A stretch of 54,767 bases of DNA from Chitinophaga pinensis. GTDB lineage: Bacteria > Bacteroidota > Bacteroidia > SXHM01. The stretch covers positions 1 to 54,767 of the forward strand of contig CAMBRL010000006.1 in the NCBI GenBank assembly GCA_945870105.1. Reading direction: 5' to 3'. Positions within the stretch are counted from its first letter, which is position 1, and each line of letters opens with the position of its first letter. The notes under the pieces are model-generated. The model was not told the DNA's origin and ran no database searches. It was given only the letters and a program-made list of their open reading frames with translations. Both the position numbers and the translations under genes were made by a program. This document shows positions 45,778-54,767 of the stretch, in pieces.

Positions 45778-46668
45778 ATGCAGCTAATTATCTACTATAT
45801 TTTCAGAGCAACCGAGGCTTTATTCTCGCTAATTCCATTTCCTGTGCTCTATGTTATTTCAGATGGATTATTCTACCTGTTTTATTATGTGATTGGCTAT
45901 CGGAAAAAAGTGATTGAAAAAAATCTGATAAATTCTTTTCCTGAAAAAACAGAAAAGGAAATCAAACAAATCACCAAAGATTTTTACCGCAATTTCTGCG
46001 ATATATTTCTGGAAGGATTGAAGGGACTTTCTATGAACAAGGAAGAACTGGTGAAACGTTATCGACTTATAAACACTGAAATTTTAACACATTACTTTAA
46101 TGCCAATCAAAGCATAATCACTGTTGGCAGCCACTATACAAATTGGGAATGGGGCGTACTTTCATCCAGTTTACAGGTGCAGCATAAAACGCTTGGCTTT
46201 TACAAACCACTTACCAATAAACCGATTGATGAATATTTTAAAAAATCTCGTGCTGCCTGGGGAATGCATCTGATTTCAATTTTTGAAACAGCAAAAGCAT
46301 TTGCTGAGAACCGCGATATTCCCTGCGCTTACATTTTAATCTCCGACCAAAGTCCTTCGCGAAAAGATGCGGATAAAAGTTTCTGGATTCGGTTTCTGAA
46401 TCAGGACACAGCCTTTTTGCATGGCATGGAAAAATATGCAACCGTCAATAAATTTCCTGTTATTTATCTGGACATACAGCGTGTGAAAAGAGGATATTAT
46501 GTTGTTTACCTTTCATTGCTTGAAGCCAATTCGGACAAGCCCGGCAGCCTTACAAAAGCCTATGCACAAAAACTGGAAAGCATTATCCGCGCAAACCCTG
46601 CAAACTGGCTGTGGTCGCACAACCGCTGGAAACTGAAGCGTGAAAATCATCATGAACTCATTCAGTAA
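45778..46668 (+). CDS. LpxL/HtrB-like lipid A (or lysophospholipid) acyltransferase
   Basis: A 296-aa membrane-bound acyltransferase of the LpxL/LpxM family that adds a secondary acyl chain to lipid A precursors. A hydrophobic N-terminus (about 1-40) anchors it. The catalytic H-x4-E motif is [10 protein letters not shown], followed by [20 protein letters not shown] and the DQSP motif at [18 protein letters not shown]. The C-terminus has the family signature [13 protein letters not shown]. Divergent from ruvB. Confidence 0.9.
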   Translation: MQLIIYYIFRATEALFSLIPFPVLYVISDGLFYLFYYVIGYRKKVIEKNLINSFPEKTEKEIKQITKDFYRNFCDIFLEGLKGLSMNKEELVKRYRLINTEILTHYFNANQSIITVGSHYTNWEWGVLSSSLQVQHKTLGFYKPLTNKPIDEYFKKSRAAWGMHLISIFETAKAFAENRDIPCAYILISDQSPSRKDADKSFWIRFLNQDTAFLHGMEKYATVNKFPVIYLDIQRVKRGYYVVYLSLLEANSDKPGSLTKAYAQKLESIIRANPANWLWSHNRWKLKRENHHELIQ

Positions 46669-46735
46669 GAAAACAATTTAAAAAACATAAACTACTTTTA
46701 CTCCTTCAATCATCAATTAATCATTATCAATTTAA

Positions 46736-47941
46736 ATGGAAGCTTATATATACGATGCAGTGCGCACACCACGCGGAAAAGGGAAAAAAGACGGAAGCCT
46801 TTACGATGTACAACCTCTTGAATTGCTGACTACTGTTTTTAAAGCCATTCGCGAACGTAATAACCTTGACACAAAATTTGTGGAAGATGCAATTATCGGT
46901 TGCGTAACTCCTGTTGGTGAACAAGGTGCAGACATTGCTAAAACTGCAGCCATAGCTTCGGGGTATGATAATATTACAGCAGGTGTAACATTAAACCGCT
47001 TTTGTGCATCAGGCCTGGAAGCAGTAAATCAGGCTGCCGCTTATGTTATGAGCGGACAAGTGGATATGCTTGTTGCAGGTGGTGTTGAATCAATGTCACG
47101 CGTTCCCATGGGTTCGGATGGCGGTGCTTTGTTTACAAATCCTGATGTTATTACAAAATACAAAATAGTTCCGCAGGGAATTTCTGCTGATTTGATTGCA
47201 ACTAAATATGGTTACGACCGGAAAAGTCTGGATGAATTTGCAAGTGTTTCGCATCGCAGAGCAGCAAAATCATGGGAAGAAAATCGTTTCAGCCGTTCGG
47301 TAGTTGCTGTAAAAGATGTAAACGGTTTAACGGTTACTGATAAAGATGAAATGATTCGTCCCGACACCACCATTGATACCTTGGCAAAACTGAATCCTTC
47401 GTTTGAGCAAATGGGACAATACGGTGGTTTTGATGCATTAGCTATACAACGTTATCCTGAAGTGGAAACGATGCGTCACGTTCACCATGCCGGAAATTCT
47501 TCTGCCATTGTTGATGGTGCTGCTTTGGTATTAATCGGCAGCAAAGCAATGGGTGAACAATTAGGTTTAAAACCGAGAGCAAAAATTCGCTCGTTTGCAG
47601 TGGTTGGTGCTGAGCCAACTATTATGTTGTTAGGGCCAGTTCCCGCTACATTAAAAGCTTTGAAAAAAGCTGGGATGAACGTTTCAGACATTGACTTATT
47701 TGAAGTGAACGAAGCCTTTGCCGCAGTTCCTATGCGCTTTATGGAAGAACTAAATGTTTCTGCTGATAAAGTAAATGTAAACGGTGGAGCCATTGCTATG
47801 GGGCATCCGCTGGGCGCAACAGGCGCAATGCTAGTGGGCACCTTAGTTGATGAGCTGGAACGCAGCGGAAAACAAACAGGTGTTGTTACGCTTTGTGTTG
47901 GCGGTGGAATGGGAATTGCTACTGTGGTGGAGCGCGTATAA
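46736..47941 (+). CDS. Acetyl-CoA C-acyltransferase (thiolase)
   Basis: Thiolase of about the usual length (401 aa). Nucleophile Cys90 is in LNRFCASGLEAV; the other motifs are NEAFAAVP, GGAIAMGHPLGATGA and CVGGGMGIATV, which includes the second catalytic cysteine. It could act in beta-oxidation (FadA) or acetoacetyl-CoA metabolism (AtoB); the degree of similarity to each is not decidable by reading. No fadB-like gene is adjacent. Confidence 0.93.
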   Translation: MEAYIYDAVRTPRGKGKKDGSLYDVQPLELLTTVFKAIRERNNLDTKFVEDAIIGCVTPVGEQGADIAKTAAIASGYDNITAGVTLNRFCASGLEAVNQAAAYVMSGQVDMLVAGGVESMSRVPMGSDGGALFTNPDVITKYKIVPQGISADLIATKYGYDRKSLDEFASVSHRRAAKSWEENRFSRSVVAVKDVNGLTVTDKDEMIRPDTTIDTLAKLNPSFEQMGQYGGFDALAIQRYPEVETMRHVHHAGNSSAIVDGAALVLIGSKAMGEQLGLKPRAKIRSFAVVGAEPTIMLLGPVPATLKALKKAGMNVSDIDLFEVNEAFAAVPMRFMEELNVSADKVNVNGGAIAMGHPLGATGAMLVGTLVDELERSGKQTGVVTLCVGGGMGIATVVERV

Positions 47942-47968
47942 TTATTTTTAACCTACTAATTTATCACT

Positions 47969-48391
47969 ATGAAAAAAGCATTTTTCTTTTTGTTTTCAAT
48001 TTCAATTCTTTCCAACGCCTGCAAAAAGCAGGAAGATTTAGACCCCGCTTTATATGGCACATGGGATGTTACCAAAGTTGAAGGCGTCTATTACCTGAAT
48101 AACATTCCGGTTGCATATCCGGTAGATAATAATCCAACAGGCACCATTAATTTCAACAGCAACGGAACGGGTAAGCAGGATTACAGCTATTCAATAGCAG
48201 GAACGGTATATCCGCAAAACAGTAATTTTATTTGGGAGGCAAATGCTCAGCAAATCACTATAGACCGCACGAGCGAGCCCGACATGACATGGACAAGAGT
48301 GTTGAATGAAGCAAACAAACAAGTTGCTACTTACAGCTATGTTGTTGATGCCACCCAAAAATGGGATTATACACTGACCTTGGAAAAATAA
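47969..48391 (+). CDS. Lipocalin-like lipoprotein
   Basis: A 140-aa lipoprotein with lipobox SNACKK. The mature part starts LYGTWDVTKVEGVYY and is rich in beta-strands (GTINFNSNGTGKQDYSYS, WDYTLTLEK), which fits the small lipocalin-like domain common in Bacteroidota lipoproteins. The ligand is unknown. It begins 27 bp after the thiolase gene and may be on its transcript. Confidence 0.75.
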   Translation: MKKAFFFLFSISILSNACKKQEDLDPALYGTWDVTKVEGVYYLNNIPVAYPVDNNPTGTINFNSNGTGKQDYSYSIAGTVYPQNSNFIWEANAQQITIDRTSEPDMTWTRVLNEANKQVATYSYVVDATQKWDYTLTLEK

Positions 48392-48501
48392 ATTTTGAAG
48401 AGAAGCGTTTCATAGATCACCTTTCGTGATCATCTTTAAAGTCAAATTTTCAGGACAAAACATACCTCTCAACAAGAGATTGCAACCATAGTGAAACTAC
48501 T

Positions 48502-50670
48502 TTAATTCTCAATCTTCGTAACCGGAACATCACTTTCATCGCTTCCCCATTTTGTGTTGGGTGCATTATTCATTTCCAGTTCAAGCGTTCCGCCTTTGAT
48601 GATATCATCAAACGTCAGGAAACTTTTTGTGTACTCTTTTCCATTTAATTTTGCTGAGTTAATGTAAACGTTTTGAGCATTGTTATTATTTGTCTTGATT
48701 GAAAATGATTTACCATCTTCCATATGAATAATTGCTTTATCCACTAGCGGTGAACCAATTGCATATTGAGAACTACCCGGACAAACAGGATAAAATCCCA
48801 ACGCACTGAAAATATACCACGCACTCATTTGTCCGCAATCTTCATTACCTGCCAAACCATCGGGCTGGTCGCGATACATTTCATTCATAATTCTGCGCAC
48901 CATTGCCTGTGTTTTCCAAGGCTGTCCGGCATAATTATATTCATAGGCAATCTGATGGCTGGGCTCATTGCCATGAACATATTGTCCAATCAATCCTGTT
49001 ATATCCGGTTGTTTATGACCGGTAAGTTTAGTAGAAGCGCTAAACAATGAATCTAAAAAGGCAGCCAGTTTTTCCTTTCCTCCAAGCAATTGCATTTGCC
49101 CCGATAAATCCTGCGGAACGTAAAAAGAATATTGCCATGAGTTTCCTTCGGTGTAATGATGATTGACTTCAAACGGGTCAAATGGCGAAAGAAAACCATC
49201 GTTACGCGGACGCATGAAACCGGTGGAAGCATCAAACGCATTTTTGTAATACTGTGCACGTTTGATAAAATAGTTGTAGTCTTCTTCTTTACCTAATTGT
49301 TTTGCCATTTGTGCAATACACCAATCATCATAGGCATATTCCAGTGTGCGCGAAACACTTTGTCCATCGTCCATGTATTTTATATAACCATTTGCCTTAT
49401 AGCCTTTCAAGGCATTCTTGTCTTCCATGGCTGAAAATTTCATGGCTTCATACGCTTTATTTGCATCAAAACCGGTTACTCCTTTTGAATACGCTTCCCA
49501 GATTACGGGCACCGCATGATAGCCAATCATACACCATGTTTCGCAACTGGAGAGTTCCCACACCGGCAAGCGACCCCCTTCTTCAAACTCTTTATTAAAT
49601 GTATTTATAAAATCAGATGTTCGCTTTTTGTCAATAAGCGTTAGCAAAGGATGCAAAGCACGATAGGTATCCCACAGCGAGAAAACAGTGTAATACGTGA
49701 AGTCTTTGGTTTCATGAATTTCAAAATCGCGTCCGCGGTATTTGCCGTCAACATCCTGGTAAACATTGGGTGCAATCATGCAATGGTAAAGTGCGGTGTA
49801 AAAGGTGCGCATCACTTTATCATCTTTTGCTTCAATTTCAATTTTGCTGAGTTCCCTGTTCCATGCAGCTTTTGCATCACTTTTCAATTTTTCTAAATCA
49901 AATCCTGTCTGTTCTGCTTCCAGATTTTTTCGCGCACCCTCAACACTAACTGCCGACATGCCGATTTTTGCATAAATCACTTCCCCTTCTTCTGTTTCAA
50001 AACTTACGGATGCTTTAAGTGTACCTATTTTTTGCGAGCGCACGAATGGTTTTGAAAACTGAATCACGAAATACAATATCTGGTTATTGGCCCAGTTGTC
50101 ACTGATACGCTTGCCGGCAATCTCTGTATTGCCATTTATAGTAATATCGCTATCCTTTACTCGATCGCGATGTGTAAGGTCCAGAATCACATTTGCTGAA
50201 GATGATTTAGGAAAAGTGTATTTATGTAAACCAGTGCGCGTAGTGGCAGCAAGCTCAACTTTTATATTATTCTTATCCAGCACAACGGAGTAATAACCAG
50301 CTTCTGCTTTCTCATTTTTTTTTGAAAAAAGGGAAGAATATTTTTTGTTGCTAAACTGTGGCTTGCCTGTTGTAGGCATCAACAAAATATCACAGTAATC
50401 CGATGCACCAGTTCCGCTTAGGTGAGTGTGCGAAAATCCATAAATCCTGTTATCGGAATTATGGTAGCCCGAGCAACCATCCCATCCGCTCAAGCGTGTA
50501 TCCGGACTAAGCTGCATCATGCCAAATGGAACAGTTACACCCGGAAAAGTATGTCCGTGTCCCCCGGTTCCAATAAAAGGATCAACATAGGTTGAATAAT
50601 CTGTTGGTTGAGCAACTACTGCTGAAGTAAAGAGAAGCAGGGCAAGGATTTTATTAATAATAGTTTTCAT
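48502..50670 (-). CDS. GH92 alpha-1,2-mannosidase-family protein
   Basis: A 722-aa secreted glycoside hydrolase (signal peptide ending SAVVAQ) of family GH92, calcium-dependent exo-mannosidases. Diagnostic motifs: YVDPFIGTGGHGHTFPGVTVPFGMMQ at the start, GWDGCSGYH, GFSHTHLSGTGASDY, ELSSCETWCMIGYH, and the C-terminal GNEDCGQMSAWYIFSALGFYP. The calcium and catalytic acid residues lie in the last block. It stands alone without a SusC/SusD pair. Confidence 0.94.
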   Translation of the reverse strand: MKTIINKILALLLFTSAVVAQPTDYSTYVDPFIGTGGHGHTFPGVTVPFGMMQLSPDTRLSGWDGCSGYHNSDNRIYGFSHTHLSGTGASDYCDILLMPTTGKPQFSNKKYSSLFSKKNEKAEAGYYSVVLDKNNIKVELAATTRTGLHKYTFPKSSSANVILDLTHRDRVKDSDITINGNTEIAGKRISDNWANNQILYFVIQFSKPFVRSQKIGTLKASVSFETEEGEVIYAKIGMSAVSVEGARKNLEAEQTGFDLEKLKSDAKAAWNRELSKIEIEAKDDKVMRTFYTALYHCMIAPNVYQDVDGKYRGRDFEIHETKDFTYYTVFSLWDTYRALHPLLTLIDKKRTSDFINTFNKEFEEGGRLPVWELSSCETWCMIGYHAVPVIWEAYSKGVTGFDANKAYEAMKFSAMEDKNALKGYKANGYIKYMDDGQSVSRTLEYAYDDWCIAQMAKQLGKEEDYNYFIKRAQYYKNAFDASTGFMRPRNDGFLSPFDPFEVNHHYTEGNSWQYSFYVPQDLSGQMQLLGGKEKLAAFLDSLFSASTKLTGHKQPDITGLIGQYVHGNEPSHQIAYEYNYAGQPWKTQAMVRRIMNEMYRDQPDGLAGNEDCGQMSAWYIFSALGFYPVCPGSSQYAIGSPLVDKAIIHMEDGKSFSIKTNNNNAQNVYINSAKLNGKEYTKSFLTFDDIIKGGTLELEMNNAPNTKWGSDESDVPVTKIEN

Positions 50671-50793
50671 ATAATATTATATGGGGGTAAATGTATTTAA
50701 TTCTATAGAAATTCATTTTTTCAGTCGTTAATCGAAGTTTTGGAACACTATTTTTCATGTACCCGTTAAGATGGATAATTAATTCAATTACTA

Positions 50794-50943
50794 ATGAAAA
50801 CAAAAAACAAAAACATGAAGCCAAATACAATTGCAGGATTATCGGCAGCCGATTGGAAAACCATAAGGGAGATTAAAGTTCTTATGAGTATGACACTTGA
50901 GGAACTGATGATGGTGGAAGTAAGAGGAATTCAATTAAAGTGA
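50794..50943 (+). CDS. Possible 49-aa small protein
   Basis: A short frame (ATG 50794 to TGA 50941-50943) in the gap between GH92 and the TlpA-like gene. The product has a lysine/asparagine-rich start, then ADWKTIREIKVLMSMTLEELMMVEVRG. The MTLEELMMVEV stretch resembles the segment before the plug of many TonB-dependent receptors (LEELMNVEV), so it may be a remnant of such a gene; it could also be chance. No strong promoter is seen. Confidence 0.3.
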   Translation: MKTKNKNMKPNTIAGLSAADWKTIREIKVLMSMTLEELMMVEVRGIQLK

Positions 50944-50972
50944 CCTCATCCTGCCCTCTCCAAAAGGAGGGG
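50943..50972 (-). repeat. Interspersed repeat, family 3, inverted
   Basis: ACCTCATCCTGCCCTCTCCAA with AAGGAGGGGG mirrors the copy at 35616-35646: the same hairpin and GAGGT tail on the other strand. It touches the end of the TlpA-like gene at 50981 and of the small frame at 50943. Confidence 0.65.
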
Positions 50973-50980
50973 GTAAGCCA

Positions 50981-52471
50981 TTATTGGTTCAGCAATTGAA
51001 TGATGTCATCATAAATGATTTCATCTCCGGGGCGGGGCGCATTTTCATTCGCAATTTTTCCAGACTTATCAATCAACATATAACGGGGAATACTGCTAAT
51101 CTTAAAAAATTTGCAAGCTTCGGAACTCCAATTTCCGGGTGAAATAGTATGATAGCCATGAATCTCCATTTTCTCTATTGCGCTTCTCCACGATTCTTCA
51201 TTCTCATCAATTGAGATATAGAGAAAAACTATTTTCTTTTTTTCTTTAGCTGTAAACTTTTCTTGCAACTCTTTCGCAAATGGAAATTGCTGACGGCATG
51301 GTCCGCACCAGCTAGCCCAAAAATCTATATAAACCACTTTGCCTTTAAAGTCATCCAGTGAAATGGTTTTGCCTTCCAATGTTTTAGCTGTGAAACCTGT
51401 TGGTGCAGGTTTTTGTCCAACCAGAATCGGTGCTGACTGTTTGTCTTCTTTTTTAACTTCTGCATTCAATGCATCTCCACATCGTTCATTAATAAGGGAA
51501 GAATAAAATCCTTCTTTTTCTTCCGTTGCAAGCACATTGTAAACTCTTTTCAAAGGAGTTTGCGGAATTTTCCCACAATGCTCTAACATAAATTTTGCAA
51601 GAAAATACGTGAATGCTTTGGTCTCAAAAAAATCACGAGCTGCTTTATACTTTGCTTCCAGCGAAGTTCCCTGATCAGTGAATTTATTAAAGCCATTATT
51701 TTTAGATGCAGTATAAATGGAGTAGTAATAAACGAACAAGCGGTAATATCTGCCTTGCATAGCTGTTGGATTTTTTCCGTCTTCAGCAGTAACTTCACTC
51801 AACATAATTTCGGGCAAAGCACCAACTACTGTATTGGCGCTGTTATTCCCTCGCATAATAGGAAAGGAAACAAGGCTGCCCAGATAATTGTAACGAATGA
51901 GATTTTCAACAAACAATTTAAAAGCAGGAGAAAAATTTTCTTTCTCCTTATAGTTTTTATAAAAATCATTTTGCTTTTTGCGACTGTTATAAAGAGCAAT
52001 TTCAAACTCATCAATACTTGTTACTCCAAGAATTTTTGCTTTCGTCTCTGCCGTATCATATTCAATTTTAAAAGTGTTATAAAACTCATACAGAAATTGA
52101 TTGTGCAATGAGCCTTTGCCTTTAAACGTTGTGCCTTTGTTGATACTGCCAACAATGAACTCAATCGAAAAATCATCTCCGGGTTCAACAAAAAGCTGAA
52201 GCGCTTCATCATTGCACTGGAATTCAACCGGACCGGCTTGAGCAATTTTTATTTCGGAAACGAAATCACTGCCATCCAACAACACTTCTTTTAAATCAGG
52301 TTTTATGTTCAAATAATGCAGGTCTTGTTTGAACATAATGCTTTGAGGCGGAACGCCTTTTACTATGCCGGAGATTTTGGCTGTTTCCTGCGCGTTTAAC
52401 CCACCACTAAGAACACTTAGAGCACTCAAAAAAAACATTAAGAACTTAGTGGTAAGTCTTTCTTCCTTCAT
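50981..52471 (-). CDS. TlpA-like thioredoxin-fold protein with N-terminal domain
   Basis: A 496-aa secreted protein (signal peptide ending GGLNAQ). An N-terminal beta-rich domain of the DUF4369 kind (ISGIVKGVPPQ to FVEPGDDFSIEF) and a helical middle are followed by a thioredoxin/TlpA domain from about residue 350, with the active site WCGPC near 390 (FWASWCGPCRQQ) and cis-Pro in SSIPRYMLID. Such proteins reduce disulfides or apocytochromes in the periplasm of Bacteroidota. It overlaps kmo by four bases (ATGA). Confidence 0.9.
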   Translation of the reverse strand: MKEERLTTKFLMFFLSALSVLSGGLNAQETAKISGIVKGVPPQSIMFKQDLHYLNIKPDLKEVLLDGSDFVSEIKIAQAGPVEFQCNDEALQLFVEPGDDFSIEFIVGSINKGTTFKGKGSLHNQFLYEFYNTFKIEYDTAETKAKILGVTSIDEFEIALYNSRKKQNDFYKNYKEKENFSPAFKLFVENLIRYNYLGSLVSFPIMRGNNSANTVVGALPEIMLSEVTAEDGKNPTAMQGRYYRLFVYYYSIYTASKNNGFNKFTDQGTSLEAKYKAARDFFETKAFTYFLAKFMLEHCGKIPQTPLKRVYNVLATEEKEGFYSSLINERCGDALNAEVKKEDKQSAPILVGQKPAPTGFTAKTLEGKTISLDDFKGKVVYIDFWASWCGPCRQQFPFAKELQEKFTAKEKKKIVFLYISIDENEESWRSAIEKMEIHGYHTISPGNWSSEACKFFKISSIPRYMLIDKSGKIANENAPRPGDEIIYDDIIQLLNQ

Positions 52472-53802
52472 CCTAAAACCGTTTTTGCAATTTGTTTAAA
52501 CCCTTCATCTGTGTTCCAGCTATTTTCAATTCCCGGAATTTTCATCACTTGTTGCATAAGAGCCTCTTGTCGTTTTCCTTCATTCCATGCAGTTGAATAT
52601 GGAATATCGCTGAAGGTTACCATGCTGTAAAGAGGCAACCATTTATCAGGAAACTCAGCTGATAATTTTGCTTCAATTTTTTTGCGCAGCACAAATTTTT
52701 CGTCTGCAACCAAATCTCGCATTTCAATAAAATTTTGCAAAGCAAGTTCTGCAATGGCATCGCTATTAGGTTTACGGGAGGTTTCAAATTTTTTGAAAAT
52801 TGTTTGCCAGTCATTTTCTTCCTGCATAATTTGTTCTAACACTGTGCAATCCTCAAAGCCGCAATTCATGCCTTGTCCGTAGAACGGAACTATAGCATGA
52901 GCAGCATCGCCCAATAACATTGCTTTGTCTTTATAGCTCCAGGGAAAGCAACGCATGATTGCTAAAGATGAAGTAGGGTTGTGAAAATAGTCGTGTTCCA
53001 ATGTTGGCATCAGTTCCACAGCATCTGGAAAAGTTTTATTGAAGAAGTCGAGCATTTTTTCTTTTGTGTCGAGTGATGAAAAAGAATACTCGCCTTCAAA
53101 CGGGAAAAATAAAGTGCAGGTAAAACTGCCATCAAAATTGGGAAGAGCAATCAACATGAACTTACCGCGAGGCCAGATGTGCAGTGCATTTTTCTCCATT
53201 CTCCAATCTCCGTTTGCAGCAGGAGGAATGTTCAATTCTTTATAGCCTTCTTTCAGATAATCCTGCGAGTAATCAAAGCGGTCGGTAAACATCATGCGGT
53301 GGCGTAACTCAGAATAAGCGCCATCCGTGCCGAAAATCATGTCGGAAGTATTTTTGTTTGTGTTGCCATTTTCATCTGCAAATAATGCAGTTGCATTTTC
53401 AAGATCAACATCTACGCAACGCTGGCTGAAAAAAATCTGCGTGCCGTTTTGTTCTTCCGCCAAATCCATCAGCTTTTTATTCAAATCGCCACGCGACACA
53501 GAATAAATTGCCTGTCCTTCTTTTCCATAAGGTTGAAAATTGGTTTTGCCTTGTGTGTCGTGAATGATTCGACCATGCATGGGAATTGCAATTTTGCGGA
53601 TTTCATCTGCAATGCCAACTCCTTCCAGACCTTTCCATCCTCGGTCGCTAAGAGCAAGGTTGATGCTTCGGCCTGCAACAATTTTTTCTTTGCGCATATC
53701 AGGTCTGCGTTCAAAGATTTGAACTTTATGCCCGCGCTTTGCGAGGTATATGGAAAGAAGTGAGCCAACAAGACCCGCGCCTATAACGGTAATATTTTTC
53801 AT
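52468..53802 (-). CDS. kmo: Kynurenine 3-monooxygenase
   Basis: FAD-dependent hydroxylase converting L-kynurenine to 3-hydroxykynurenine in tryptophan breakdown and NAD synthesis. The 444-aa protein has the Rossmann motif VIGAGLVGSLLSIYLA, the KMO-type RSINLALSDRG, and the FAD motif LLGDAAHAIVPFYGQGMNCGFEDC. I start at ATG 53802; ATG 53820 would add six residues ahead of the FAD motif. Downstream it overlaps the TlpA-like gene. Other kynurenine genes (kynU, haaO) are not in the window. Confidence 0.95.
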   Translation of the reverse strand: MKNITVIGAGLVGSLLSIYLAKRGHKVQIFERRPDMRKEKIVAGRSINLALSDRGWKGLEGVGIADEIRKIAIPMHGRIIHDTQGKTNFQPYGKEGQAIYSVSRGDLNKKLMDLAEEQNGTQIFFSQRCVDVDLENATALFADENGNTNKNTSDMIFGTDGAYSELRHRMMFTDRFDYSQDYLKEGYKELNIPPAANGDWRMEKNALHIWPRGKFMLIALPNFDGSFTCTLFFPFEGEYSFSSLDTKEKMLDFFNKTFPDAVELMPTLEHDYFHNPTSSLAIMRCFPWSYKDKAMLLGDAAHAIVPFYGQGMNCGFEDCTVLEQIMQEENDWQTIFKKFETSRKPNSDAIAELALQNFIEMRDLVADEKFVLRKKIEAKLSAEFPDKWLPLYSMVTFSDIPYSTAWNEGKRQEALMQQVMKIPGIENSWNTDEGFKQIAKTVLG

Positions 53803-53848
53803 GGGATTTATTCTGAACAAGCGAAAGTAATACTTTGCTGAAATTTAA

Positions 53849-54767
53849 TCAGCTTTCGCGTGCAGAAACCTTTTCGGTGTCTAATTTTCCGCGCAGTTCT
53901 TTTACGCGGTTTTTGTATTGGCCAAGATGGGCTTTATTAATAGGATCGGCAGGTTGTGAAACCACATCTTTTTTAGGGTCAACCTGTTTTCCGTTTTTCC
54001 AGAATCGATAGCAAACGTGAGGGCCGGTTGCAAGACCTGTGCTGCCCACATAACCAATTACATCTCCCTGTCTTACCCGTGAACCATCTTTAATACCCTT
54101 TGCAATTTTGCTCATGTGCAAATACTGTGTTGTATAAGTTCCGTTATGTTTTATTTTCACATAGTTTCCATTGCCGGCTGTATAAGCTGCGGCAATCACT
54201 TTACCATCGGCAGTTGCCATGATTGGTGTTCCAGTAGGCGCTGCATAATCAGTCCCTAAATGCGGACGATTTACTTTTAAAACAGGATGTAAACGTTTTG
54301 CTGAAAAGGAAGAACTGATGCGTGAAAATTTCAACGGTGCTTTCAGAAATAGTTTTTTTAGGCTCTCACCGTTTTCATCGTAATAGCCTGTTGCTCCTTT
54401 TATGTCGCTCCAAAAAGAATAGAAGTCTTTGCCGTCATTGTTGAATAAAGCAGCATGAATGCGACCTACACCAATGGAATGTCCGTCTACAAATTTTTCT
54501 TCGTAAATAACTTTGAAATAATCTCCTTTCTGAATTTTGTAAAAGTCAACCGTCCATGCGTAGATAGTTGAAAGTTCCATTGCAAGACCAAGGTTAATGT
54601 TGTTGGCTTCCATAGTAGCATAAAGCGATGAATAAATTTTTCCGCTTACGGTTACCATTTTTGTTTCCACCGGTTTTTCGCCACGGTAGATGTTCAGCGT
54701 ATCACGAAAATCAAAAACAATGTAATCGCTGGCGTTAATTTCATACACAAAACATTGAGCAATCTGG
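53849..54767 (-). CDS. M23-family peptidase (LytM domain), 5' partial
   Basis: Cell-wall metallopeptidase cut by the right edge; the frame is open to base 54767 (QIAQCFVYEINASDYIVF), so the N-terminus is missing. An OapA/LysM-like region (to about 54330) is followed by an LytM domain: SSSFSAKRLHPVLKVNRPHLGTDYAAP (H-x3-D zinc motif), TTQYLHMSK, and TGPHVCYRFWKNGKQVDP. The last is usually GPHLHY; here the second His of HxH, a zinc ligand in LytM, is Cys. Peptidoglycan hydrolysis is likely but this site is atypical. Confidence 0.88.
   Translation of the reverse strand, partial: QIAQCFVYEINASDYIVFDFRDTLNIYRGEKPVETKMVTVSGKIYSSLYATMEANNINLGLAMELSTIYAWTVDFYKIQKGDYFKVIYEEKFVDGHSIGVGRIHAALFNNDGKDFYSFWSDIKGATGYYDENGESLKKLFLKAPLKFSRISSSFSAKRLHPVLKVNRPHLGTDYAAPTGTPIMATADGKVIAAAYTAGNGNYVKIKHNGTYTTQYLHMSKIAKGIKDGSRVRQGDVIGYVGSTGLATGPHVCYRFWKNGKQVDPKKDVVSQPADPINKAHLGQYKNRVKELRGKLDTEKVSARES

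Noticed and set aside
48415-48431. GATCAC/GTGATC hairpin between the lipocalin-like and GH92 genes as a terminator
   Set aside because: The stem is only 6 bp and no T-run follows on either strand.

Overview
The window looks like chromosome from a low-GC member of the Bacteroidota, probably near the Chitinophagales/Sphingobacteriales. Evidence: eukaryote-like class Ia ribonucleotide reductase, a kynurenine monooxygenase, a GldN-like lipoprotein, a GH28-like secreted protein with a T9SS-type C-terminal sorting domain, a GH92 mannosidase, no Shine-Dalgarno sequences, and many exact matches to the Bacteroidota -7 promoter element TAnnTTTG just upstream of starts. No phage, transposase, CRISPR array or recognisable defence system was seen.

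Layout. 1-3.5 kb: nrdB (cut by the left edge) and nrdA. 3.5-8 kb: a sirtuin translationally coupled to an unknown helical protein, then a large AsmA-like protein. 8-14.1 kb: isochorismatase-fold hydrolase, acyl-CoA synthetase, COQ7-like di-iron protein, NAD kinase, a helical protein and a fasciclin lipoprotein. 14.1-21.8 kb: a clade II nitrous oxide reduction locus (small lipoprotein, Rrf2 regulator, cytochrome c, nosZ, membrane protein, nosL, nosD, nosF, nosY). 22-23.4 kb: an AT-rich unknown gene beside tRNA-Ala. 23.4-41 kb: housekeeping and catabolic genes (esterase, pyrF, DinB, tpx, gmhA, ceramidase-like, TauD-like, aspS, phoD, kbl, GH28-like, class II cAMP phosphodiesterase, GldN-like, M20 peptidase, TMEM175-like channel). 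41-41.9 kb: a short ORF made of 7-residue repeats, and interspersed repeats. 41.9-54.8 kb: typA, queG, ruvB, acyltransferase, thiolase, lipocalin-like lipoprotein, GH92, TlpA-like protein, kmo and an M23 peptidase cut by the right edge.

The most notable signals are regulatory and repeat-based. (1) The fasciclin gene and the cytochrome c-nosZ operon, 1.2 kb apart and divergent, share a 66-bp promoter architecture: an FNR-like box, an identical 15-mer and a TAnnTTTG element at identical spacing. They flank an Rrf2 regulator with three cysteines, which suggests one NO/oxygen-responsive regulon. (2) A 42-bp two-hairpin module occurs three times, each time inside a different family of interspersed palindromic repeat, and one copy carries a compensatory base pair change. 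(3) One palindromic repeat is inserted in frame in queG. (4) A 21-bp tandem repeat codes, on the minus strand, for a heptapeptide-repeat protein; its two closest superunits differ only synonymously in that frame and a perfect intrinsic terminator follows it.

Functions are family-level calls made by reading motifs; no search was run.
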